A stretch of DNA of 64,000 bases, from contig NZ_JACIDF010000001.1 of NCBI RefSeq assembly GCF_014196195.1, positions 496,001-560,000 on the forward strand, in the 5' to 3' direction. The translations under genes were made by a program, and so were the position numbers. Origin of the DNA: Anoxybacteroides rupiense. GTDB lineage: Bacteria > Bacillota > Bacilli > Bacillales > Anoxybacillaceae. The notes beneath the pieces are model-generated. The model had not been told where the DNA came from and ran no database searches. It saw only the letters and a program-made list of their open reading frames with translations. This document shows positions 57,453 to 64,000 of the stretch, one piece after another (positions within the stretch are counted from its first letter, which is position 1; every line of letters begins with the position of its first letter).

Positions 57453-58385
57453 TTATAGCTTCTCTGCAATGCGCAGCTTGGCAGAACGTGCTCGATTGTT
57501 TTCCCCTATTTCCTTTTCTGAAGGAATAATAGGCTTTTTGGTAATGATCTTTAATTTTGGACGATATTCTTCTGGAATCAATGGCAATCCGGGAGGGAGC
57601 TTGGGCCCTTCACTCGCTTCCTTAAACGCCGTTTTGCAAATGCGGTCTTCTAACGAATGAAAGGTGATCACGCTCACTCGTCCTCCAGGTTTCAACAGAT
57701 CAATCGCTTGAGTAATCGCTTCTTTAAATGCTTGCAATTCATCATTGACCGCAATACGTATAGCCTGAAAAATTCGTTTGGCCGGGTGTCCTCCGCTTCT
57801 TCGGGCTGGCGCAGGAATCGCTTCTTTTATGAGTTCCACCAGCTCCCCGGTCGTCTCAATGGGCTTCTGCTGCCGGAATGCTTCAATTTTTCTGGCGACT
57901 TGTTTTGAAAATTTCTCCTCACCATATTGGAAAAAAATATGTACAAGCCGTTCATATGGCCAGTGATTCACAATTTCATATGCAGTGAGCGACTCCTCTC
58001 GATTCATCCTCATATCGAGCGGTGCATCATAATGATAGCTAAAGCCGCGTTCTGGCGTATCTAATTGCGGGGAAGATACTCCCAAATCAAATAAAATTCC
58101 ATCCACTTCGTAAATGCTGTGTTCAGCTAGTTTTTCCGCTAAAAAGCGAAAATTGCTTTTAATAAATACGACCTGCTTCTCATACTGCGCTAATTTTCTT
58201 TTGGCATGCTCAATCGCCGTTGTATCTTGGTCAAACGCGAACAGCCTTCCTTGCGTCGAAAGCTGCGAAAGCAAGTATTCGCTATGTCCGCCGCCGCCAA
58301 GCGTACAATCGACGTAAATGCCGTCCGGATTGATTCGCAGGCCATCTACTGTTTCTTTTAATAAGACTGTTGTATGCTTAAACAC
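57453..58385 (-). CDS. rsmH: RsmH (MraW), 16S rRNA m4C1402 methyltransferase
   Basis: 310 aa. SAM site [17 protein letters not shown] and the later [10 protein letters not shown] identify it. Start GTG (58383-58385) with GGTGGTG upstream. It is the first gene of the cluster here; mraZ, which normally precedes it, is missing. Confidence 0.96.
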   Translation of the reverse strand: MFKHTTVLLKETVDGLRINPDGIYVDCTLGGGGHSEYLLSQLSTQGRLFAFDQDTTAIEHAKRKLAQYEKQVVFIKSNFRFLAEKLAEHSIYEVDGILFDLGVSSPQLDTPERGFSYHYDAPLDMRMNREESLTAYEIVNHWPYERLVHIFFQYGEEKFSKQVARKIEAFRQQKPIETTGELVELIKEAIPAPARRSGGHPAKRIFQAIRIAVNDELQAFKEAITQAIDLLKPGGRVSVITFHSLEDRICKTAFKEASEGPKLPPGLPLIPEEYRPKLKIITKKPIIPSEKEIGENNRARSAKLRIAEKL

Positions 58386-58606
58386 AGCCTCACCACCTTT
58401 TTCATGATGTATGCTCTATGTAAGTAGCCGTTTATTTATTATACAACAAAACAAAACAATTTTTTAGGCTTTTTCTGTAAAAATACGTCTATTTCCGCAT
58501 CTTTTTGTCGCATTCCGTCTAACCCCCCTCCAATCAAAACAATCGTTCGCTTTTCCACCTGATTTTCTTGAATTGTTTTTCTCTGTACTATTCTTGTCCC
58601 CAAAAA
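58386..58606 (-). promoter_or_regulatory. rsmH upstream region, mraZ missing
   Basis: The gap to bshC is 263 bp, too short for the roughly 143-codon mraZ found here in B. subtilis. On the minus strand a perfect TATAAT lies in TTGTATAATAAATAA (about 58433-58446). Upstream is a G-rich tract GGAGGGGGG (58522-58532 complement) followed by a 24-codon mini-frame (58439-58513, beginning MRQKDAEIDVF). The mini-frame does not resemble MraZ. It may be a leader peptide or chance. Confidence 0.45.
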
Positions 58607-58636
58607 AAAATCCTGTACAAAACAGGATTTTTCGTT
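58602..58636 (-). terminator. Terminator after bshC
   Basis: AAAATCCTGT-acaaa-ACAGGATTTT with a long T run on the minus strand, just past the bshC stop. Confidence 0.88.
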
Positions 58637-58648
58637 CGACTCTTTCTG

Positions 58649-60277
58649 TTATAGATATACAATTTTATGCAAACCATTCCATTTATATTTGACATTCATC
58701 AGACGTTCGACAAAATCAAATCCGTATTTATTAATGTAATAAAAAATGTTCCAGACTCGCTCTTGTGGCGCTTGATTCGGGAACAGCGACATTTCAATGC
58801 GGGCAAATTTGCGCAGTTCCACCTCATATTTTCTCTCAATCGAGCGATGCAATGTTTGGTGAAGAAAATCGATCTGTGATTGAATAAAAGCGGCATTTTT
58901 CGCCAATACATCCGTTAAACCGCGATCAATCTCCACCCCTATCTCCCTCAGCGGCCGATGAATTTCTTCAATTTCTTCTTTAGCACGGGCAATCATCTCA
59001 TCAAGCGGGTATTGGACTTGACGCGCGTACCATTCTGATTTAGCTTGCTCGATCTGTCCTTGCAACACATCAAACACGGTCATTCCAACTTCACGCAAAT
59101 CGGTGTCAATCGAACGCTCGACAAGTGTAATATTGAATCTTGGAACAACAGGCGGCATCGCATAACCAAATAACGAAAACGCTTCCTTTAATTCTGCCCA
59201 ATACGCAATTTCCCCTGGACCAGCGATAAAGGCGAGGGTTGGAAACAAGAATTCCTGCATAAGCGGTCTCGTCACCACATTATTGCTTAGCTGATGCGGT
59301 GAGCGTTTCGCCATTTGCAATAGCTCTTCCTTCTTCCATACGATCTCATTTTTTTTGCTTCGGAAATATTCTCCATTCTCCTCTGCTTCCAGCAACAATC
59401 TTTCCTTTCCGTCATAGTAAAAGAGATTGGCTGATCGCGGATGAATATCGAGCGTCTTGCGATATCCCAGTTCTTCCAATCGTTTTTGCTGGTATATGAC
59501 TGCTTCTGTTACCTCACTGTAGCGTTCAATCAGCGATGCAAAAAATTCACTTTCAACGACTCTTAGCGATTCATCAGCTGCATTTACGACTACAAGTCCT
59601 TCTGAAGCAAATAACCGGAGAACAATCTGGGCAAAGAAGTCCACAAAAGTATTGGCTTGCTCTACACAATTCTCTAAAAAATGGAGCAGTTTATCTGTCG
59701 TTTCTGTCTCTCCATACGTTTCTATCACTTGCTGAATCCATTCGATACAGATTTGCCGATCAATCGGCAATTGAGCAACCATTCGCTTTTCCCGCACTGC
59801 ATGCGGATATGTATGCTTTTTGATTTTTCCTTGATCAACTACATAAACATGATCCACTTCTGCAATATCGTGGTCTTCTCCAGCCATCCAAAACACCGGC
59901 ACAACCGGAACTCCCAATTGCTCCTCCTGTTCTTTCGCTAGTTGAATAATGGTCATCATTTTATAAATGGTATAAAGCGGACCGGTTAGCAACCCCGTTT
60001 GCTGTCCTCCGATGACAACTACGCTAGATGGATTCAACAGTTTTTGAATATTGGCCATCGTCCGTTCACTCGCCTGGAGCGCTTGATGATAAGAAAGCAA
60101 ATGATCCACCAATCTTTGGCGCGGGTACGTTCGCCTGCTTAGATCGCTCAAGCGCTTTGCAAATACGTCCTCCGCGCGAACGTCGTATGCAAATCCAGCA
60201 TCCATTGGAAACGTTCCCGCTATGTAATCCGATGCTAGCGACGTCGTCGCTTGTAAAGGAAATTCATATATCTCCAT
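58649..60277 (-). CDS. bshC: BshC, bacillithiol synthase (cysteine-adding)
   Basis: 542 aa, formerly YllA. It adds cysteine to GlcN-malate in bacillithiol synthesis. The Rossmann-like core includes VVVIGGQQTGLLTGPLYTIYK and VPVFWMAGEDHDIAEVDHV, both diagnostic. A coiled coil lies in the C-terminal half. It precedes the dcw cluster as in B. subtilis. Confidence 0.94.
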   Translation of the reverse strand: MEIYEFPLQATTSLASDYIAGTFPMDAGFAYDVRAEDVFAKRLSDLSRRTYPRQRLVDHLLSYHQALQASERTMANIQKLLNPSSVVVIGGQQTGLLTGPLYTIYKMMTIIQLAKEQEEQLGVPVVPVFWMAGEDHDIAEVDHVYVVDQGKIKKHTYPHAVREKRMVAQLPIDRQICIEWIQQVIETYGETETTDKLLHFLENCVEQANTFVDFFAQIVLRLFASEGLVVVNAADESLRVVESEFFASLIERYSEVTEAVIYQQKRLEELGYRKTLDIHPRSANLFYYDGKERLLLEAEENGEYFRSKKNEIVWKKEELLQMAKRSPHQLSNNVVTRPLMQEFLFPTLAFIAGPGEIAYWAELKEAFSLFGYAMPPVVPRFNITLVERSIDTDLREVGMTVFDVLQGQIEQAKSEWYARQVQYPLDEMIARAKEEIEEIHRPLREIGVEIDRGLTDVLAKNAAFIQSQIDFLHQTLHRSIERKYEVELRKFARIEMSLFPNQAPQERVWNIFYYINKYGFDFVERLMNVKYKWNGLHKIVYL

Positions 60278-60433
60278 ACTTGAAAACTTCCTTTCTTATT
60301 TCTTGGTTTTATCAGCACTAAAAATCAAGATATTTCGCTATATCAGGAGATTTGTTTCGTTCTTTTAAGAAGCGAACACTCATGAGTATAGCATTCTTTT
60401 CTCCAAATGAAAAAATATGCGCTCACAGCTATT

Positions 60434-60820
60434 TTATATGTTGTTGACGATTCTTACCAAAATTCCATATCCAAGCAATCCAAAGTAAGCAAAGAAAAAT
60501 AATAAAAAGCTAAATCGCCAAAATAAACGAAAAACAGTGGCAATATGTAAGTCCCCTTTTTTCTGCCAATATCCTACTGCAAACAATATATTAATTATAA
60601 TGAGCAAAATGACCATAGGCCACCAATATGATTTTCCCCAAATGGCTTGAATCAAGAAATGAACCGCAATGATAAAAAAGATCGTTGAGATATTGATCGC
60701 TGTATAAAATGACTTTTTCTTTTTTTTCGTTAATTTTCTCGTTACCATATAAACGACAAAAAAAGCAAGCAGTGGCATTGTGACAAAAGCTGCTGCTATA
60801 TGAGCAACCAAATTACCCAT
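60434..60820 (-). CDS. DUF3397 membrane protein
   Basis: 128 aa with four hydrophobic helices and a basic KKKKK loop after the first. It matches the DUF3397 family found between panE and bshC in Bacillaceae. Function unknown. It overlaps panE by 8 nt. Confidence 0.85.
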   Translation of the reverse strand: MGNLVAHIAAAFVTMPLLAFFVVYMVTRKLTKKKKKSFYTAINISTIFFIIAVHFLIQAIWGKSYWWPMVILLIIINILFAVGYWQKKGDLHIATVFRLFWRFSFLLFFFAYFGLLGYGILVRIVNNI

Positions 60821-61709
60821 TAAATCCCCTTCCTTCCATCCCTTTTACGGCGTTCATTAAAAATTGGCAAATGGGCGTTTGCACACCTTTTTCTTTACCT
60901 TTGGCAATCACATATCCCAAAATCGCTTCAATTTCTGTCATCCGCCCATTTTCGAGATCGCACAGCATCGAGGAACGGTTATTAGCTGTTCGTTCGCATA
61001 TCCGGACAATCCGCTCCCGCGCTTCGTTCTCATCAGGCAATGACAACGCTAAACATATTTCCGAAAATAGCAATTCCATCATTTTTTTATATTCTTTCGT
61101 TTTTACCAATTCTCCATTTGGAACACGTAACATCGCTGTTAGCGGGTTAATGACAGCATTGACAACGAGCTTATTCGTCAGCAACTGCTGCCAATTATGT
61201 TCAAATTCGATCGGAAAATCGGAACTAGAAACATCCAACAGTTGCTTTAACGGCCCGGTATCCCCCTGAAATAAAGCAATGGAAATCTTTCCAATTCCCG
61301 TATGTTCAACAGTCCGGTCATCCTTTTTAAACGCTCCGTGTTCAACGGTGCCCACGGCAATACACTGTGCTTTAAGCTGAGATAAAAGAGAGACATGCCC
61401 CATGCCGTTTTGCAAAAAAACAAAGGCCCCCCCATCTGTCCACTGATTGCACAGCTCGATTGCATGAACCATATCATATTGCTTAACGGTAACAAAGAAA
61501 ACATCCGCTTGCATCTTTTCATATCCAGCTGCCCATGCACGGATCGGCACGATTCGTTCATCGCCATTCTTTATCATTCGCAAGCCTCGTTCATTAAGAA
61601 GATCCGCTTGCGTTTTCCGACGCGTATAAATCGTTACCTCGCATGTGCTCGATAAATAAGCTGCAATTAATAGCCCAATCGCTCCGCCGCCGATAATCCC
61701 TATTTTCAT
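60813..61709 (-). CDS. panE: PanE, 2-dehydropantoate 2-reductase
   Basis: NADPH-dependent reductase in pantothenate synthesis. The dinucleotide site is KIGIIGGGAIGLLIAAYL, and the catalytic Lys lies in LTNKLVVNAVINPLTA. 298 aa from the ATG at 61707-61709, preceded by GAGG; a longer start 10 codons upstream has no family support. The B. subtilis orthologue (YlbQ) occupies the same place. Confidence 0.92.
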   Translation of the reverse strand: MKIGIIGGGAIGLLIAAYLSSTCEVTIYTRRKTQADLLNERGLRMIKNGDERIVPIRAWAAGYEKMQADVFFVTVKQYDMVHAIELCNQWTDGGAFVFLQNGMGHVSLLSQLKAQCIAVGTVEHGAFKKDDRTVEHTGIGKISIALFQGDTGPLKQLLDVSSSDFPIEFEHNWQQLLTNKLVVNAVINPLTAMLRVPNGELVKTKEYKKMMELLFSEICLALSLPDENEARERIVRICERTANNRSSMLCDLENGRMTEIEAILGYVIAKGKEKGVQTPICQFLMNAVKGMEGRGFNG

Positions 61710-61783
61710 CTCGATTTTCCTCGCTTTCCATTCATACACTCCTGCGACTATTTTATCAAATTACGAATCGACCCGTTAATAGA

Positions 61784-61813
61784 AAAAGCTGATCTCAAAG
61801 GATCAGCTTTTTC
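61784..61813 (-). terminator. Terminator after rsfA
   Basis: AAAAAGCTGATC-tcaaag-GATCAGCTTTTT, T runs on both strands, directly after the rsfA stop. Confidence 0.88.
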
Positions 61814-61815
61814 TA

Positions 61816-62409
61816 TTACTTTTCAATTTTTTCGAGATTGCCATTTCGGTCCATTTGGAACTTTACTTTCGATGTTTGCTCTTCTTCAAGTATCACCATT
61901 TTTCTCGCTCTTTCCATAATTCCAATAAACGTTTTGTAATCTTCTTGGACCGCTTTTAATTCTTTTTGCAGACGCTCTTTTTCTAGCTGCAATTTGGTAA
62001 TCATTTGCTGCAGTTGTTCCATATCTCTTTTTAACGCGCGATTTTCATCCATCACATGCTGATATTGTGCGGAAGATTGTTGATATCTTTGCAAAAAGGC
62101 AATGATATCCTGCCATGTCAATTTCGCTGTTTTATCCTCTCCTTGCCCCGCTTCCTTTTGAACGAGCTGCGTACGTTCCTTTTTTACTTCTTTTCTCTGT
62201 TTTTTCGCTAGCTCAATGGCTTCTTTATATTGTTTCCTCACATAGGAATTCCAACGAAAACCGCAAGCAGCAGCTGTTCTCGAAAGACGCCTGCCTACTT
62301 CCTCAAACGCTTGCAGCTGCGTCCCTCCTTCACGAATATAGCGCAATACTATTTCTGCCAATAATAAATCCTCATCCTGCGTCCATGCATCTTGTCTTAC
62401 ACTCGTCAT
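61816..62409 (-). CDS. rsfA: RsfA-family prespore transcription regulator
   Basis: 197 aa. The N-terminal Myb/SANT-like domain (DAWTQDEDLLLAEIVL, TAAACGFRWNSYVRK) is followed by a long coiled coil (LKRDMEQLQQMITKLQLEKE). RsfA modulates sigma-F-dependent genes in the forespore of B. subtilis. The paralogue YlbO also lies beside rpmF there, so the exact orthologue is uncertain. Confidence 0.88.
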   Translation of the reverse strand: MTSVRQDAWTQDEDLLLAEIVLRYIREGGTQLQAFEEVGRRLSRTAAACGFRWNSYVRKQYKEAIELAKKQRKEVKKERTQLVQKEAGQGEDKTAKLTWQDIIAFLQRYQQSSAQYQHVMDENRALKRDMEQLQQMITKLQLEKERLQKELKAVQEDYKTFIGIMERARKMVILEEEQTSKVKFQMDRNGNLEKIEK

Positions 62410-62477
62410 GGTTCCTTCCCCCTAGTCGCTTTTTTCAATATATGTATGCGACTAGTAGAAAAGATAGAAGAAGAATA

Positions 62478-63245
62478 TTACGATCGATTCAAAAAAGTTC
62501 GCACTGCTTCTTCATGCTCATCAGATTCCCAAAGCACGGCACATTGTTCAATTTCCGCAAAAAAACGACCTCGAAACTCTTCTGTTTTCCATTTTTGAAC
62601 AGCAGCTTGCTTATAGGCGCGAAGAACAGGGGCAGACTGCGCCAAATACGGCTCAAGCAACTTCCGACACTCTTCTTTTATTTCTTTATTTTCCGAAATT
62701 AATGAATGAATCCATCCATATTCATGCAATTGCTCAGAAGGCATACGTCTCGCTTTTAATAAAAGATCGAGGGCATGCGTATAAGGAAGCTTTTCGAAGA
62801 GCATCGTCGCTCCTCCCCATCCCGTCGTAATTCCTAACGTTCCTTGAATAAAGCCTGCTTTGATTCCTGTCTTTGCATAGCGAAAATCACAGGCCGTTGC
62901 AAGTTCACACCCGCCGCCGACAGCTGATCCATTAAGCAAAGCAACTGTCGGTTTAGAAATCGTTAACAAGGAATACAAAATCGCGCCCATTTTTGAAAGC
63001 ATTTGATACGCTTCTTCCTTTGTATGTAAACGATGGAATTCACTTAAATCCCCGCCCGAACAAAAAGCTTGCTGGCCGGCACCTGTCAGCACCAACACCT
63101 TTACTTTATCATTTTCTTCCACAAGGCGAATCGTTTCTTGTAAAGCATCCATCACTTCATAATTAATGGCATTTCGTTTTTCTTGCCGATTAATAGTAAA
63201 CCAAACGATGCCATCATCATCTCGTTCTAGCAAAACCGCACTCAC
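62478..63245 (-). CDS. Enoyl-CoA hydratase/isomerase family protein
   Basis: 255-aa crotonase fold. The oxyanion segments (QQAFCSGGDLSEFH, GSAVGGGCELATACDFRYA) are intact. By eye the two catalytic glutamates of true hydratases are not evident: the first falls in GFIQGTLGITTGWGG, and the second position reads ALDLLL. It may therefore catalyse another crotonase reaction. It stands alone between rpmF and rsfA, and no fatty-acid genes are nearby. Confidence 0.88.
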   Translation of the reverse strand: MSAVLLERDDDGIVWFTINRQEKRNAINYEVMDALQETIRLVEENDKVKVLVLTGAGQQAFCSGGDLSEFHRLHTKEEAYQMLSKMGAILYSLLTISKPTVALLNGSAVGGGCELATACDFRYAKTGIKAGFIQGTLGITTGWGGATMLFEKLPYTHALDLLLKARRMPSEQLHEYGWIHSLISENKEIKEECRKLLEPYLAQSAPVLRAYKQAAVQKWKTEEFRGRFFAEIEQCAVLWESDEHEEAVRTFLNRS

Positions 63246-63465
63246 TTTTCTTCCTCCTTTACTCTCATATTTATGTTAGCCACTTTTTCTTATTTTCCTT
63301 CTGCTCTGCACAATAAACCTCTGCCACCTACACTCTGTTTAGGGGGGAGAGAATATAAAAAAGAGGCTCTTGTCACACCATTCCTATGTAACCGCTTAAC
63401 TTTACGTTTTTCTACAACACCGGCAAAGCAAGCATTTCACAATAGCCACGTGCCCCATGCTCTTC

Positions 63466-63511
63466 CATGAAAAAACAGGCATAAGGATACCCTTATGCCT
63501 GTTTTTTCATG
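63466..63511 (-). terminator. Terminator after rpmF
   Basis: Near-perfect long palindrome, CATGAAAAAACAGGCATAAGG and its complement around ATAC, with T runs on both strands. Confidence 0.92.
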
Positions 63512-63512
63512 A

Positions 63513-63686
63513 TTATTTGTTCACAACTTCTTTTCCTTTGTAAGTTCCGCAAGACTTGCAGACGCGATGAGCTAATTTCATTTCACCGCAGTTTGGGCAT
63601 GCAACCATGCCTGGAACTTGCAATTTGAAATGTGTACGGCGCATTCTTTTTTTCGTTTTCGATGTTCTTCTAAAAGGTACAGCCAT
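63513..63686 (-). CDS. rpmF: RpmF, ribosomal protein L32
   Basis: 57 aa, [20 protein letters not shown] followed by a zinc ribbon with CPNC and CKSC. The ATG at 63684-63686 follows AAGGAGGTGG. It is cotranscribed with the upstream DUF177 gene, the usual arrangement. Confidence 0.96.
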   Translation of the reverse strand: MAVPFRRTSKTKKRMRRTHFKLQVPGMVACPNCGEMKLAHRVCKSCGTYKGKEVVNK

Positions 63687-63751
63687 TCTTTCCACCTCCT
63701 TAAACAGGATTTAGAAGTTATGATGAAGGCCGGATCAAGCCGGTTCTTCGC

Positions 63752-64000
63752 TTATTCTTCCTTTTTATCAAAAAATTTCGCCAATCCAGCTAGACGAGGA
63801 TCAATTTTGTTTTTAGCCTGCTCCTCAGTAATAACCTCCCAACCAGCTCCGGATTGTGGTGCTCCATCTTGAATGTTTTCCTGCTCTGAAAATATTTGCA
63901 TGGGAATTTCAAGCAAAATGAGCTCTTTCACAATCGGCAGCAGGTCAACCGCATCTCCTTGAACAAGGTGCGTTTCTTCATCCGGATGAACATCATAGTC
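63752..64000 (-). CDS. ylbN: YlbN, YceD/DUF177 family protein (5' end cut off)
   Basis: The last 82 codons of a DUF177 protein: VKELILLEIPMQ and the C-terminal KIDPRLAGLAKFFDKKEE. The family is linked to 23S rRNA biogenesis and nearly always precedes rpmF. The N-terminal half lies beyond base 64000. Confidence 0.9.
   Translation of the reverse strand, partial: DYDVHPDEETHLVQGDAVDLLPIVKELILLEIPMQIFSEQENIQDGAPQSGAGWEVITEEQAKNKIDPRLAGLAKFFDKKEE

Overview
The window is a 64 kb piece of a spore-forming Firmicutes chromosome. Its gene order closely follows Bacillus subtilis, with the dcw cell-wall cluster, ftsAZ, spoIIGA-sigE-sigG, the ylm genes, divIVA, ileS, lspA, rluD, the pyr operon, and the yloA-to-rlmN block. 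Moderate GC content, two relics of IS200/IS605-type elements and a MATKDDL-repeat coiled-coil gene suggest a thermophilic Bacillaceae such as Parageobacillus, Anoxybacillus or Geobacillus. That genus call is inference. Nearly every gene is on the minus strand, so the biological order runs from high to low coordinates.

From high to low coordinates. (1) 64000-58600: ylbN (partial), rpmF, an enoyl-CoA hydratase family gene, rsfA, panE, a DUF3397 membrane protein and bshC. (2) 58400-40800: the dcw cluster rsmH, ftsL, pbpB, spoVD, murE, a short MurF-N-domain-like gene, mraY, murD, spoVE, murB, divIB, ylxW, ylxX, sbp, ftsA, ftsZ. mraZ and murG are absent from their B. subtilis positions. (3) 40600-33000: spoIIGA-sigE-sigG with recognisable sporulation promoters, then ylmC, pgeF, ylmE, sepF, ylmG, ylmH and divIVA. 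(4) 33000-27700: an IS605-like relic, an isoleucine T-box riboswitch, ileS, lspA, rluD. (5) 27700-15900: the complete ten-gene UMP operon pyrR-P-B-C-carA-carB-K-D-F-E, with one promoter and three PyrR-type attenuators. (6) 15900-14100: an accessory island holding an Uma2-family pseudogene, a plus-strand tandem-repeat coiled-coil gene and a second IS605-like relic. (7) 14000-1: plus-strand rqcH, then a divergent minus-strand run of Ca2+ P-type ATPase, yicC, remA, gmk, rpoZ, coaBC, priA, def, fmt, rsmB and rlmN (partial).

Functionally the window covers lipid-II synthesis and septation, mother-cell and forespore sigma-factor switching, de novo pyrimidine synthesis, CoA and nucleotide supply, and translation quality control. 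RqcH and YlmH, both linked to ribosome-associated quality control, are both encoded here. Core genes are intact. The unusual material lies in the gaps: tnpB-less IS605 relics keeping what looks like an omega-RNA scaffold, a MurF-like domain with no ligase domains, missing dcw genes, a hairpin in the divIB leader, and decayed frames upstream of ylmC and next to pyrE.
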